A stretch of 64,000 nt of DNA from Prosopocoilus inquinatus (GCA_036172665.1 JAYKNF010000017.1:310001-374000); one strand, 5' to 3'; counted from the first letter of the stretch, positions 25,466 to 40,230 are shown. Notes: generated by a model not told the origin, from the sequence alone. Numbers and translations are program-made.

Positions 25466-26020
25466 ATATGATAGATGAGTAAGGATCGATTAGATACATC
25501 ACAGGAACAACACTAATGCGTGCTGTTTCGTTTAAAACTATTTCCAGCTTCTGCTGCGTCCGAAAATTTCGTGTCTCACATTAGAGTTACTGGAGTCCAT
25601 CGAAACTTCAAATAACATAGTAGCTAAGTAAGGATCGATTTGATGCATCACAGGAACAACGCTAATGCGTGTTGTTTCGTTCAAAACTATTTCCAGCTTC
25701 TGCTGCGTCCGAAAACTTCGTATCTCACTTCAGAGTTGCTGGAGCCCATCCAAACGTCAAATAACATGATAGATAAGTAAAGATCGATTAGATACATCAC
25801 AGGAACAACGCTAATGCGTGTTGTTTCATTTAAAACTATTTCCAGCTTCTACTGCGTCCGAGAACTTCGTATCTCACTTCAGAGTTACTAGAGTCCATCG
25901 AAACGTCAAATAACATGATAGATAAGTAAGGATCGATTAGATACATCACAGGAACAACGCTAATGCGTGCTGTTTCGTTTAAAACTATTTCCAGCTTCTG
26001 CTGCGTCCGAAAATTTCGTG

Positions 26021-26030
26021 TCTCATCTCA
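26021..26030. repeat. 5-bp TCTCA duplication in a monomer
   Basis: TCTCATCTCA occurs where other units have TCTCA once. The same insertion appears near 38,460, 43,716, 45,508 and 55,266. There it is joined to a 1-bp loss upstream (CTTCAATGCG instead of CTTCTGCTGCG), giving 153-bp units. The copy at 26 kb lacks the 1-bp loss and may be the ancestral form. Confidence 0.9.
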
Positions 26031-27228
26031 CATTAGACTTACTGGAGACCATCGAAACGTCAAATAACATAGTAGCTAAGTAAGGGTCGATTAGATACAT
26101 CACAGGAACAACGCTAATACGTGTTGTTTCGTTCAAAACTATTTCCAGCTCCTCCTGTGTCCGAAAACTTCGTATCTCACATTAGAGTTACTGGAGTCCA
26201 TCCAAACGTCAAATAACATGATAGATAAGTAAGGATCGATTAGATACATCACAGGAACAACGCTAATACGTGTTGTTTCGTTTAAAACTATTTCCAGCTC
26301 CTGCTGCGTCCGAAAACTTCATATCTCACTTCAGAGTTACTGGAGCCCATCCAAACGTCAAATAACATGATAGATGAGTAAGGATCGATTAGGTACATCA
26401 CAGGAACAACGCTAATACGTGTTGTATCATTTAAAACTATTTCTAGCTCCAGCTGCTTCCGAGAACTTCGTATCTCACATCAAAGTTATTGGAGTCCATC
26501 GAAACGCCAAATAACCTGATGGATGAGTAAGGATCGATTAGATACATCACAGGAATAACGCTAATGCGTGTTGTTTCGTTTAAAACTATTTCCAGCTTCT
26601 GCTGCGTCCGAAAATTTCGTGTCTCACATTAGAGTTACTGGAGTCCATCGAAACGTCAAATAATATGATAGATGAGTAAGGATCGATTAGATACATCACA
26701 GGAACAACGCTAATGCGTATTGTTTCGTTTAAAACTATTTCCAGCTCCTCCTGTGTCAGAAAACTTCGTATCTCACATTAGAGTTTCTGGAGTCCATCCA
26801 AACGTCAAATAACTTGATAGATAAGTAAGGATCGATTAGATACAGCACAGGAACAACGCTAATGCGTGTTGTTTCGTTTAAAACTATTTCCAGCTTCAGT
26901 TGCGTCCGAAAGCTTCGTATCTCACTTCAGAGTTACTGGAGCCCATCCAAACGTCAAATAACATGATAGATGAGTAAGGATCGATTAGATACATCCCAGG
27001 AACAACGCTAATGCGTGTTGTTTCGTTTAAAACTATTTCCAGCTTCTGCTGCGTTTGAGAACTTCGTATCTCACATCAGAGTTACTAGAGTCCATCGAAA
27101 CGTCAAATAACATGATAGATGATTAAGGATCGATTAGATACATCACAGGAAAAACGCTAATGCGTATTGTTTCGTTTAAAACTATTTCCAGCTCCTCCTG
27201 TGTCCGAATAACTTCGCATCTCACACTA

Positions 27229-30200
27229 GAGTTACTGGAGTCCATCCAAACGTCAAATAACATGATAGATAAGTAAGGATCGACTAGATACAGCACAGGA
27301 ACAACGCTAATGCGTGTTGTTTCGTTTAAAACTATTTCCAGCTTCAGTTGCGTCCGAAAACTTCGTATCTCACTTCAGAGTTACTGGAGCCCATCCAAAC
27401 GTCAAATAACATGATAGATGAGTAAGGATCGATTAGATACATCACAGGAACAACGCTAATACGTGTTGTTTCGTTTAAAACTATTTCCAGCTTCTGCTGC
27501 GTCCGAAAACTTTGTATCTCACATCAGAGTTACTGGAGTCCATCCAAACGTCAAATAACATGATAGATGAGTAAGGATCGATTATATACATCACAGGAAC
27601 AACGCTAATACGTGTTGTTTCGTTCAAAACTATTTACAGCTTCTGCTGCGTCCGAAAACTTTGTATCTCACATCAGAGTTACTGGAGTCCATCCAAACGT
27701 CAAATAACATGATAGATGAGTAAGGATCGATTATATACATCACAGGAACAACGCCAATACGTGTTGTTTCGTTTAAAACTATTTCCAGCTCCTGCTGCGT
27801 CCGAAAACTTCGTATCTCACTTCAGAGTTACTGGAGCTCATCCAAACGTCAAATAACTTGATAGATGAGTAAGGATCGATCAGATACATCACAGGAACAA
27901 CGCTAATACGTGTTGTTTCATTTAAAACTATTTCTAGCTTCAGCTGCGTCCGAGAACTTCGTATCTCACATCAAAGTTATTGGAGTCCATCGAAACGCCA
28001 AATAACATGATGGATGAGTAAGGATCGATCAGATACATCACAGGAACAACGCTAATGCGTGCTGTTTCGTTTAAAACTATTTCCAGCTTCTGCTGCGTCC
28101 GAAAATTTCGTGTCTCACATTAGAGTTACTGGAGTCCATCGAAACGTCAAATAACATAGTAGCTAAGTAAGGATCGATTTGATGCATCACAGGAACAACG
28201 CTAATGCGTGTTGTTTCGTTCAAAACTATTTCCAGCTTCTGCTGCGTCCGAAAACTTCGTATCTCACTTCAGAGATGCTGGAGCCCATCCAAACGCCAAA
28301 TAACATGATAGATAAGTAAGGATCGATTAGATACATCACAGGAACAACGGTAATGCGTGTTGTTTCATTTAAAACTATTTCCAGCTTCTACTGCGTCCGA
28401 GAACTTCGTATCTCACATCAGAGTTACTAGAGTCCATCGAAACGCCAAATAACATGATAGATAAGTAAGGATCGATTAGATACATCACAGGAACAACGCT
28501 AATGCGTGTTTCGTTCAAAACTATTTCCAGCTTCTGCTGCGTCCGAAAATTTCGTGTCTCACATTAGAGTTACTGGAGTCCATCGAAACGTCAAATAACA
28601 TAGTAGCTAAGTAAGGGTCGATTAGATACATCACAGGAACAGCGCTAATACGTGTTGTTTCGTTCAAAACTATTTCCAGCTTCTGCTGCGTCCGAAAACT
28701 TCGTATCTCACTTCAGAGTTACTGGAGCCCATCCAAACGTCAAATAACATGATAGATGAGTAAGGATCGATTAGATACATCACAGGAGCAACGCTAATAC
28801 GTGTCGTTTCGTTCAAAACTATTTACAGCTTCTGCTGCGTCCGAAAACATTGTATCTCACATCAGAGTTACTGGAGTCCATCCAAACGTCAAATAACATG
28901 ATAGATGAGTAAGGATCGATTAGATACATCACAGGAACAACGCCAATACGTGTTGTTTCGTTTAAAACTATTTCCAGCTCCTGCTGCGTCCGAAAACTTC
29001 GTATCTCACTTCAGAGTTACTTTAGCTCATCCAAACGTCAAATAACTTGATAGATGAGTAAGGATCGATCAGATACATCACAGGAATAACGCTAATACGT
29101 GTTGTTTCATTTAAAACTATTTCTAGCTTCTGCTGCGTCCGAGAACTTCGTATCTCACATCAAAGTTATTGGAGTCCATCGAAACGCCAAATAACATGAT
29201 GGATGAGTAAGGATCGATTAGATACATCACAGGAACAACGCTAATGCGTGCTGTTTCGTTTAAAACTATTTCCAGCTTCTGCTGCGTCCGAAAATTTCGT
29301 GTTTCACATTAGAGTTACTGGAGTCCATCGAAACGTCAAATAACATAGTAGCTAAGTAAGGATCGATTTGATGCATCACAGGAACAACGCTAATGCGTGT
29401 TGTTTCGTTCAAAACTGTTTCCAGCTTCTGCTGCGTCCGAAAACTTCGTATCTCACTTCAGAGATGCTGGAGCCCATCCAAACGTCAAATAACATGATAG
29501 ATAAGTAAGGATCGATTAGATACATCACAGGAACAACGCTAATGCGTGTTGTTTCATTTAAAACTATTTCCAGATTCTACTGCGTCCGAGAACTTCGTAT
29601 CTCACATCAGAGTTACTAGAGTCCATCGAAACGTCAAATAACATTATGGATGAGTAAGGATCGATTAGATACATCACAGGAACAACGCTAGTACGTGTTG
29701 TTTCGTTTAAAACTATTTCCAGCTTCTGCTGCGGCCGAAAACTTCGTATCTCACTTCAGAGTTATTTGAGCCCATCCAAACGTCAAATAACATGATAGAT
29801 GAGTAAGGATCGATCAGATACATCACAGGAACAACGCAAATACGTGTTGTTTCATCTAAAACTATTTCTAGCTTCAGCTGCGTCCGAGAACTTCGTATCT
29901 CACATCAAAGTTATTGGAGCCCATCGAAATGTCAAATAACATAGTAGCTAAGTAAGGATCGATTAGATACATCACAGGAGCAACGCTAATACGTGTTGTT
30001 TCGTTCAAAACTATTTCCAGCTTCTGCTGCGTCCGAAAACTTTGTATCTCACATCAGAGTTACTGGAGTCCATCCAAACTTCAAATAACATGATAGATGA
30101 GTAAGGATCGATTAGATACATCACAGGAACAACGCTAATACGTGTTGTTTCGTTTAAAACTATTTCCAGCTCCTGCTGCGTCCGAAAACTTCGTATCTCA

Positions 30201-30652
30201 CTTCAGAGTTACAGGAGCCCATCCAAACGTCAAATAACATGATAGATAAGTAAGGATCGATTAGATACATCACAGAAACAATGCTAATACGTGTTGTTTC
30301 GTTTAAAACTATTTCCAGCTCCAGCTGCGTCCGAGAACTTCGTATCTCACATCAAAGTTATTGGAGTCCATCGAAACGCCAAATAACCTGATGGATGAGT
30401 AAGGATCGATTAGATACATCACAGGAATAACGCTAATGCGTGTTGTTTCGTTTAAAACTATTTCCAGCTTCTGCGGCGTCCGAAAATTTCGTGTCTCACA
30501 TTAGAGTTACTGGAGTCCATCGAAACGTCAAATAACATGATAGATGAGTAAGGATCGATTAGATACATCACAGGAACAACGCTAATGCGTATTGTTTCGT
30601 TTAAAACTATTTCCAGCTCCTCCTGTGTCAGAAAACTTCGTATCTCACATTA
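27229..30652. repeat. 3,424-bp tandem cassette, copy 1
   Basis: Twenty-three units minus 3 bp, repeated immediately at 30,653. The 3-bp loss is GCGTGTTTCG instead of GCGTGTTGTTTCG near 28,505, and it recurs at 31,930, 48,737, 58,345 and 61,061. The copies look almost identical; one difference is ACAGGAGCCC near 30,211 against ACTGGAGCCC near 33,635. The cassette has no hairpin unit. Confidence 0.88.
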
Positions 30653-33600
30653 GAGTTACTGGAGTCCATCCAAACGTCAAATAACATGATAGATAAGTAA
30701 GGATCGACTAGATACAGCACAGGAACAACGCTAATGCGTGTTGTTTCGTTTAAAACTATTTCCAGCTTCAGTTGCGTCCGAAAACTTCGTATCTCACTTC
30801 AGAGTTACTGGAGCCCATCCAAACGTCAAATAACATGATAGATGAGTAAGGATCGATTAGATACATCACAGGAACAACGCTAATACGTGTTGTTTCGTTT
30901 AAAACTATTTCCAGCTTCTGCTGCGTCCGAAAACTTTGTATCTCACATCAGAGTTACTGGAGTCCATCCAAACGTCAAATAACATGATAGATGAGTAAGG
31001 ATCGATTATATACATCACAGGAACAACGCTAATACGTGTTGTTTCGTTCAAAACTATTTACAGCTTCTGCTGCGTCCGAAAACTTTGTATCTCACATCAG
31101 AGTTACTGGAGTCCATCCAAACGTCAAATAACATGATAGATGAGTAAGGATCGATTATATACATCACAGGAACAACGCCAATACGTGTTGTTTCGTTTAA
31201 AACTATTTCCAGCTCCTGCTGCGTCCGAAAACTTCGTATCTCACTTCAGAGTTACTGGAGCTCATCCAAACGTCAAATAACTTGATAGATGAGTAAGGAT
31301 CGATCAGATACATCACAGGAACAACGCTAATACGTGTTGTTTCATTTAAAACTATTTCTAGCTTCAGCTGCGTCCGAGAACTTCGTATCTCACATCAAAG
31401 TTATTGGAGTCCATCGAAACGCCAAATAACATGATGGATGAGTAAGGATCGATCAGATACATCACAGGAACAACGCTAATGCGTGCTGTTTCGTTTAAAA
31501 CTATTTCCAGCTTCTGCTGCGTCCGAAAATTTCGTGTCTCACATTAGAGTTACTGGAGTCCATCGAAACGTCAAATAACATAGTAGCTAAGTAAGGATCG
31601 ATTTGATGCATCACAGGAACAACGCTAATGCGTGTTGTTTCGTTCAAAACTATTTCCAGCTTCTGCTGCGTCCGAAAACTTCGTATCTCACTTCAGAGAT
31701 GCTGGAGCCCATCCAAACGCCAAATAACATGATAGATAAGTAAGGATCGATTAGATACATCACAGGAACAACGGTAATGCGTGTTGTTTCATTTAAAACT
31801 ATTTCCAGCTTCTACTGCGTCCGAGAACTTCGTATCTCACATCAGAGTTACTAGAGTCCATCGAAACGCCAAATAACATGATAGATAAGTAAGGATCGAT
31901 TAGATACATCACAGGAACAACGCTAATGCGTGTTTCGTTCAAAACTATTTCCAGCTTCTGCTGCGTCCGAAAATTTCGTGTCTCACATTAGAGTTACTGG
32001 AGTCCATCGAAACGTCAAATAACATAGTAGCTAAGTAAGGGTCGATTAGATACATCACAGGAACAGCGCTAATACGTGTTGTTTCGTTCAAAACTATTTC
32101 CAGCTTCTGCTGCGTCCGAAAACTTCGTATCTCACTTCAGAGTTACTGGAGCCCATCCAAACGTCAAATAACATGATAGATGAGTAAGGATCGATTAGAT
32201 ACATCACAGGAGCAACGCTAATACGTGTCGTTTCGTTCAAAACTATTTACAGCTTCTGCTGCGTCCGAAAACATTGTATCTCACATCAGAGTTACTGGAG
32301 TCCATCCAAACGTCAAATAACATGATAGATGAGTAAGGATCGATTAGATACATCACAGGAACAACGCCAATACGTGTTGTTTCGTTTAAAACTATTTCCA
32401 GCTCCTGCTGCGTCCGAAAACTTCGTATCTCACTTCAGAGTTACTTTAGCTCATCCAAACGTCAAATAACTTGATAGATGAGTAAGGATCGATCAGATAC
32501 ATCACAGGAATAACGCTAATACGTGTTGTTTCATTTAAAACTATTTCTAGCTTCTGCTGCGTCCGAGAACTTCGTATCTCACATCAAAGTTATTGGAGTC
32601 CATCGAAACGCCAAATAACATGATGGATGAGTAAGGATCGATTAGATACATCACAGGAACAACGCTAATGCGTGCTGTTTCGTTTAAAACTATTTCCAGC
32701 TTCTGCTGCGTCCGAAAATTTCGTGTTTCACATTAGAGTTACTGGAGTCCATCGAAACGTCAAATAACATAGTAGCTAAGTAAGGATCGATTTGATGCAT
32801 CACAGGAACAACGCTAATGCGTGTTGTTTCGTTCAAAACTGTTTCCAGCTTCTGCTGCGTCCGAAAACTTCGTATCTCACTTCAGAGATGCTGGAGCCCA
32901 TCCAAACGTCAAATAACATGATAGATAAGTAAGGATCGATTAGATACATCACAGGAACAACGCTAATGCGTGTTGTTTCATTTAAAACTATTTCCAGATT
33001 CTACTGCGTCCGAGAACTTCGTATCTCACATCAGAGTTACTAGAGTCCATCGAAACGTCAAATAACATTATGGATGAGTAAGGATCGATTAGATACATCA
33101 CAGGAACAACGCTAGTACGTGTTGTTTCGTTTAAAACTATTTCCAGCTTCTGCTGCGGCCGAAAACTTCGTATCTCACTTCAGAGTTATTTGAGCCCATC
33201 CAAACGTCAAATAACATGATAGATGAGTAAGGATCGATCAGATACATCACAGGAACAACGCAAATACGTGTTGTTTCATCTAAAACTATTTCTAGCTTCA
33301 GCTGCGTCCGAGAACTTCGTATCTCACATCAAAGTTATTGGAGCCCATCGAAATGTCAAATAACATAGTAGCTAAGTAAGGATCGATTAGATACATCACA
33401 GGAGCAACGCTAATACGTGTTGTTTCGTTCAAAACTATTTCCAGCTTCTGCTGCGTCCGAAAACTTTGTATCTCACATCAGAGTTACTGGAGTCCATCCA
33501 AACTTCAAATAACATGATAGATGAGTAAGGATCGATTAGATACATCACAGGAACAACGCTAATACGTGTTGTTTCGTTTAAAACTATTTCCAGCTCCTGC

Positions 33601-34081
33601 TGCGTCCGAAAACTTCGTATCTCACTTCAGAGTTACTGGAGCCCATCCAAACGTCAAATAACATGATAGATAAGTAAGGATCGATTAGATACATCACAGA
33701 AACAATGCTAATACGTGTTGTTTCGTTTAAAACTATTTCCAGCTCCAGCTGCGTCCGAGAACTTCGTATCTCACATCAAAGTTATTGGAGTCCATCGAAA
33801 CGCCAAATAACCTGATGGATGAGTAAGGATCGATTAGATACATCACAGGAATAACGCTAATGCGTGTTGTTTCGTTTAAAACTATTTCCAGCTTCTGCGG
33901 CGTCCGAAAATTTCGTGTCTCACATTAGAGTTACTGGAGTCCATCGAAACGTCAAATAACATGATAGATGAGTAAGGATCGATTAGATACATCACAGGAA
34001 CAACGCTAATGCGTATTGTTTCGTTTAAAACTATTTCCAGCTCCTCCTGTGTCAGAAAACTTCGTATCTCACATTAGAGTT
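30653..34081. repeat. 3,424-bp tandem cassette, copy 2
   Basis: Direct repeat of 27,229-30,657. The match ends where GAGTTACTGG (30,655) becomes GAGTTTCTGG (34,079). The full cassette also occurs once at about 47,461-50,889, and most of it at 60,142-62,766. Confidence 0.88.
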
Positions 34082-34509
34082 TCTGGAGTCCATCCAAACG
34101 TCAAATAACTTGATAGATAAGTAAGGATCGATTAGATACAGCACAGGAACAACGCTAATGCGTGTTGTTTCGTTTAAAACTATTTCCAGCTTCAGTTGTG
34201 TCCGAAAACTTCGTATCTCACTTCAGAGTTACTGGAGCCCATCCAAACTTCAAATAACATGATAGATGAGTAAGGATCGATTAGATACATCACAGGAACA
34301 ACGCTAATACGTGTTGTTTCGTTTAAAACTATTTCCAGCTCCTCCTGTGTCCGAAAACTTCGTATCTCACATCAGGGATACTGGAGTCCATCCAAACGTC
34401 AAACAACATCATAGATAAGTAAGGATCGATTAGATACAGCACAGGAACAACGCTAATGCGTGTTGTTTCGTTCAAAACTATTTCCAGCTTCTGCTGCGTC
34501 CGAAAATTT

Positions 34510-34584
34510 CGTGTCTCACATTAGAGTTCAGTAACTCTAATGTGAGACACGTTTCGATGGACTCCAGTGAGTCCATCGAAACGT
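34510..34584. repeat. Double-hairpin unit 4
   Basis: Intact stems of 19 and 16 bp with CAGT loops. It lies 1,229 bp before unit 5; this spacing equals eight units plus one extra base plus 36 bp, and is reproduced exactly by units 7 and 8. The corresponding place at 21.4 kb has an ordinary unit. Confidence 0.95.
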
Positions 34585-34610
34585 CAAATAAGATAGTAGC
34601 TAAGTAAGGG

Positions 34611-37170
34611 TCGATTAGATACATCACAGGAACAACGCTAATACGTGTTGTTTCGTTTAAAACTATTTCCAGCTCCTGCTGCGTCCGAAAACTTCGTATC
34701 TCACTTCAGAGTTACTGGAGCTCATCCAAACGTCAAATAACATGATGGATGAGTAAGGATCGATTAGATACATCACAGGAACAACGCTAATGCGTGCTGT
34801 TTCGTTTAAAACTATTTCCAGCTTCTGCTGCGTCCGAAAATTTCGTGTCTCACATTAGAGTTACTGGAGTCCATCGAAACGTCAAATAACATGATAGATG
34901 AGTAAGGATCGATTAGATACAGCACAGGAACAACGCTAATGCGTGTTGTTTCGTTTAAAACTATTTCCAGCTTCAGTTGCGTCCGAAAACTTCGTATCTC
35001 ACTTCAGACTTACTGGAGCCCATCCAAACGTCAAATAACATGATAGATGAGTAAGGATCGATTAAATACATCACAGGAACAACGCTAATGCGTGTTGTTT
35101 CGTTTAAAACTATTTCCAGCTTCTGCTGCGTCCGAGAACTTCGTATCTCACATCAGAGTTACTAGAGTCCATCGAAACGTCAAATAACATGATAGATGAG
35201 TAAGGATCGATTAGATACATCACAGGAAAAACGCTAATGCGTATTGTTTCGTTTAAAACTATTTCCAGCTCCTCCTGTGTCCGAATAACTTCGTATCTCA
35301 TACTAGAGTTATTGGAGTCCATCCAAACGTCAAATAACATGATAGATAAGTAAGGATCGACTAGATACAGCACAGGAACAACGCTAATGCGTGTTGTTTC
35401 GTTTAAAACTATTTCCAGCTTCAGTTGCGTCCGAAAACTTCGTATCTCACTTCAGAGTTACTGGAGCCCATCAAAACGTCAAATAACATGATAGATGAGT
35501 AAGGATCGATTAGATACATCACAGGAACAACGCTAATACGTGTTGTTTCGTTTAAAACTATTTCCAGCTCCTCCTGTGTCCGAAAACTTCGTATCTCACA
35601 TCAGGGATACTGGAGTCCATCCAAACGTCAAATAACATCATAGATAAGTAAGGATCGATTAGATACAGCACAGGAACAACGCTAATGCGTGTTGTTTCGT
35701 TCAAAACTATTTCCAGCTTCTGCTGCATCCGAAAATTTCGTGTCTCACATTAGAGTTCAGTAACTCTAATGTGAGACACGTTTCGATGGACTCCAGTGAG
35801 TCCATCGAAACGTCAAATAAGATAGTAGCTAAGTAAGGGTCGATTAGATACATCACAGGATCAACGCTAATACGTGTTGTTTCTTTCAAAACTATTTCCA
35901 GCTTCTGCTGCGTCCGAAGACTTCGTATCTCACTTCAGAGTTACTGGAGCCCATCCAAACGTCAAATAACATGATAGATGAGTAAGGATCGATTAGATAC
36001 ATCACAGGAACAACGCTAATACGTGTTGTTTCGTTCAAAACTATTTACAGCTTCTGCTGCGTCCGAAAACTTTGTATCTCACATCAGAGTTACTGGAGTC
36101 CATCCAAACGTCAAATAACATGATAGATGAGTAAGAATCGATTATATACATCACAGGAACAACGCCAATACGTGTTGTTTCGTTTAAAACTATCTCCAGC
36201 TCCTGCTGAGTCCGAAAACTTCGTATCTCACTTCAGAGTTACTGGAGCTCATCCAAACGTCAAATAACTTGATAGATGAGTAAGGATCGATCAGATACAT
36301 CACAGGAACAACGCTAATACGTGTTGTTTCATTTAAAACTATTTCTAGCTTCAGCTGCGTCCGAGAACTTCGTATCTCACATCAAAGTTATTGGAGTCCA
36401 TCGAAACGCCAAATAACATGATGGATGAGTAAGGATCGATCAGATACATCACAGGAACAACGCTAATGCGTGCTGTTTCGTTTAAAACTATTTCCAGCTT
36501 CTGCTGCGTCCGAAAATTTCGTGTCTCACATTAGAGTTACTGGAGTCCATCGAAACGTCAAATAACATAGTAGCTAAGTAAGGATCGATTTGATGCATCA
36601 CAGGAACAACGCTAATACGTGTTCTTTCGTTTAAAACTATTTCCAGCTCCTGCTGCGTCCGAAAACTTCGTATCTCACTTCAGAGTTACTGGAGCCCATC
36701 CAAACGTCAAATAACATGATAGATGAGTAAGGATCGATTAGGTACATCACAGGAACAACGCTAATACGTGTTGTTTCATTTAAAACTATTTCTAGCTCCA
36801 GCTGCGTCCGAGAACTTCGTATCTCACATCAAAGTTATTGGAGTCCATCGAAACGCCAAATAACCTGATGGATGAGTAAGGATCGATTAGATACATCACA
36901 GGAATAACGCTAATGCGTGTTGTTTCGTTTAAAACTATTTCCAGCTTCTGCTGCGTCCGAAAATTTCGTGTCTCACATTAGAGTTACTGGAGTCCATCGA
37001 AACGTCAAATAACATGATAGATGAGTAAGGATCGATTAGAAACATCACAGGAACAACGCTAATGCGTATTGTTTCATTTAAAACTATTTCCAGCTCCTCC
37101 TGTGTCAGAAAACTTCGTATCTCACATTAGAGTTTCTGGAGTCCATCCAAACGTCAAATAACATGATAGA
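34611..37170. repeat. Core block of about 2.55 kb, copy 2 of 4
   Basis: Matches 21,429-23,980, 51,419-53,980, and from 35,128 onward 40,384-42,430. It carries the 150-bp variant near 35,286 and hairpin unit 5. GTTCTTTCG near 36,622 is a private change from GTTGTTTCG. Confidence 0.8.
35739..35813. repeat. Double-hairpin unit 5
   Basis: Intact stems. The flank 5' of the first arm reads TGCTGCATCCG instead of TGCTGCGTCCG, a mark shared only with units 6 and 8, which are its copies at offsets 5,256 and 16,808. Confidence 0.95.
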
Positions 37171-37204
37171 TGAGTAAGGATCGATTAGATACATCCCAGG
37201 AACA

Positions 37205-38996
37205 ACGCTAATGCGTGTTGTTTCGTTTAAAACTATTTCCAGCTCCTGCTGCGTCCGAAAACTTCGTATCTCAGTTCAGAGTTACTGGAGCCCATCCAAA
37301 CGTCAAATAACATGATAGATGAGTAAGGATCGATTAGATACATCACAGGAACAACGCTAATGCGTGTTGCTTCGTTTAAAACTATTTCCAGCTTCTGCTG
37401 CGTCCGAAAATTTCGTGTCTCACATTAGAGTTACTGGAGTCCATCGAAACGTCAAATAACATGATAGATGAGTAAGGATCGATTAGATACATCACAGGAA
37501 TAACGCTAATACGTGTTGTTTCGTTTAAAACTATTTCCAGCTCCTGCTGCGTCTGAAAACTTCGTATCTCACTTCAGAGTTACTGGAGTCCATCGAAACT
37601 TCAAATGACATAGTAGCTAAGTAAGGATCGATTAGATACATCACAGGAACAACGCTAATGCGTGTTGTTTCGTTTAAAACTATTTCCAGCTTCAGTCGCG
37701 TCCGAAAACTTCGTATCTCACTTCAGAGTTACTGGAGCCCATCCAAACGTCAAATAACATGATAGATGAGTAAGGATCGATTAGATACATCCCAGGAACA
37801 ACGCTAATGCGTGTTGTTTCGTTTAAAACTATTTCCAGCTTCTGCTGCGTCCGAGAACTTCGTATCTCACATCAGAGTTACTAGAGTCCATCGAAACGTC
37901 AAATAACATGATAGATGAGTAAGGATCGATTAGATACAGCACAGGAACAACGCTAATGCGTGTTGTTTCGTTTAAAACTATTTCCAGTTTCAGTTGCGTC
38001 CGAAAACTTCGTATCTCACTTCAGAGTTACTGGAGCCCATCCAAACGTCAAATAATATGATAGATGAGTAAGGATCGATTAGAAACATCACAGGAACAAC
38101 GCTAATGCGTGCTGTTTCGTTTAAAACTATTTCCAGCTTCTGCTGCGTCCGAAAATTTCGTGTCTCACTTCAGAGTTGCTGGAGCCCATCCAAACGTCAA
38201 ATAACATGATAGATAAGTAAAGATCGATTAGATACATCACAGGAACAACGCTAATGCGTGTTGTTTCATTTAAAACTATTTCCAGCTTCTACTGCGTCCG
38301 AGAACTTCGTATCTCACATCAGAGTTACTAGAGTCCATCGAAACGTCAAACAACATGATAGATAAGTAAGGATCGATTAGATACATCACAGGAACAACGC
38401 TAATGCGTGCTGTTTCGTTTAAAACTATTTCCAGCTTCAATGCGTCCGAAAATTTCGTGTCTCATCTCACATTAGACTTACTGGAGTTCATCGAAACGCC
38501 AAATAACATAGTAGCTAAGTAAGGGTCGATTAGATACATCACAGGAACAACGCTAATACGTGTTGTTTCGTTCAAAACTATTTCCAGCTCCTCCTGTGTC
38601 CGAAAACTTCGTATCTCACATTAGAGTTACTGGAGTCCATCCAAACGTCAAATAACATGATAGATAAGTAAGGATCGATTAGATACATCACAGGAACAAC
38701 GCTAATACGTGTTGTTTCGTTTAAAACTATTTCCAGCTCCTGCTGCGTCCGAAAACTTCATATCTCACTTCAGAGTTACTGGAGCCCATCCAAACGTCAA
38801 ATAACATGATAGATGAGTAAGGATCGATTAGGTACATCACAGGAACAACGCTAATACGTGTTGTATCATTTAAAACTATTTCTAGCTCCAGCTGCGTCCG
38901 AGAACTTCGTATCTCACATCAAAGTTATTGGAGTCCATCGAAACGCCAAATAACCTGATGGATGAGTAAGGATCGATTAGATACATCACAGGAATA
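37205..38996. repeat. 1,792-bp repeat, copy 1
   Basis: Twelve units plus 4 bp (net of the -1 and +5 indels). TCAGTTCAGAG occurs at 37,271 and 39,063. The next copy follows at 38,997. After the 5,256-bp duplication the same repeat is found at 42,461 and 44,253, and once at about 54,013-55,804. Confidence 0.85.
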
Positions 38997-40230
38997 ACGC
39001 TAATGCGTGTTGTTTCGTTTAAAACTATTTCCAGCTCCTGCTGCGTCCGAAAACTTCGTATCTCAGTTCAGAGTTACTGGAGCCCATCCAAACGTCAAAT
39101 AACATGATAGATGAGTAAGGATCGATTAGATACATCACAGGAACAACGCTAATGCGTGTTGTTTCGTTTAAAACTATTTCCAGCTTCTGCTGCGTCCGAA
39201 AATTTCGTGTCTCACATTAGAGTTACTGGAGTCCATCGAAACGTCAAATAACATGATAGATGAGTAAGGATCGATTAGATACATCACAGGAATAACGCTA
39301 ATACGTGTTGTTTCGTTTAAAACTATTTCCAGCTCCTGCTGCGTCTGAAAACTTCGTATCTCACTTCAGAGTTACTGGAGTCCATCGAAACTTCAAATGA
39401 CATAGTAGCTAAGTAAGGATCGATTAGATACATCACAGGAACAACGCTAATGCGTGTTGTTTCGTTTAAAACTATTTCCAGCTTCAGTCGCGTCCGAAAA
39501 CTTCGTATCTCACTTCAGAGTTACTGGAGCCCATCCAAACGTCAAATAACATGATAGATGAGTAAGGATCGATTAGATACATCCCAGGAACAACGCTAAT
39601 GCGTGTTGTTTCGTTTAAAACTATTTCCAGCTTCTGCTGCGTCCGAGAACTTCGTATCTCACATCAGAGTTACTAGAGTCCATCGAAACGTCAAATAACA
39701 TGATAGATGAGTAAGGATCGATTAGATACAGCACAGGAACAACGCTAATGCGTGTTGTTTCGTTTAAAACTATTTCCAGTTTCAGTTGCGTCCGAAAACT
39801 TCGTATCTCACTTCAGAGTTACTGGAGCCCATCCAAACGTCAAATAATATGATAGATGAGTAAGGATCGATTAGAAACATCACAGGAACAACGCTAATGC
39901 GTGCTGTTTCGTTTAAAACTATTTCCAGCTTCTGCTGCGTCCGAAAATTTCGTGTCTCACTTCAGAGTTGCTGGAGCCCATCCAAACGTCAAATAACATG
40001 ATAGATAAGTAAAGATCGATTAGATACATCACAGGAACAACGCTAATGCGTGTTGTTTCATTTAAAACTATTTCCAGCTTCTACTGCGTCCGAGAACTTC
40101 GTATCTCACATCAGAGTTACTAGAGTCCATCGAAACGTCAAACAACATGATAGATAAGTAAGGATCGATTAGATACATCACAGGAACAACGCTAATGCGT
40201 GCTGTTTCGTTTAAAACTATTTCCAGCTTC
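38997..40230. repeat. 1,792-bp repeat, copy 2, partial
   Basis: Matches 37,205-38,438 and then breaks: CTTCTGCTGCG here against CTTCAATGCG in copy 1. The lost end coincides with the join to the second 5,256-bp copy, so this is the recombination junction. Confidence 0.8.

Larger units (their letters stand above)
26374..39136. repeat. Large block, first copy (12.8 kb, with two 3,424-bp cassettes)
   Basis: 26,374-30,657 matches 46,606-50,889 at offset 20,232, and about 30,653-39,136 matches 47,461-55,944 at offset 16,808. The two offsets differ by exactly 3,424, the period of the tandem cassette inside this block, so the second block has one cassette fewer. Rare shared markers include CAGCTGCTTCCGAG near 26,451 and 46,683, CGACTAGATAC, and CTTCAATGCG. 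The left edge is where GATGAGTAAGG becomes common to both. Confidence 0.85.
35128..40230. repeat. 5,256-bp tandem duplication, copy 1
   Basis: Repeated at 40,384-45,486. The period equals 35 units plus the 36-bp hairpin insertion plus 5 bp from the net small indels (+1 in the 150-bp unit, +5 TCTCA, -1 in CTTCAATG), so the bookkeeping closes exactly. Differences include GTTGCTTCG near 37,366 against GTTGTTTCG, and GATGAGTAAGG near 35,196 against GATAAGTAAAG. It contains one complete and one partial copy of the 1,792-bp repeat. Confidence 0.88.
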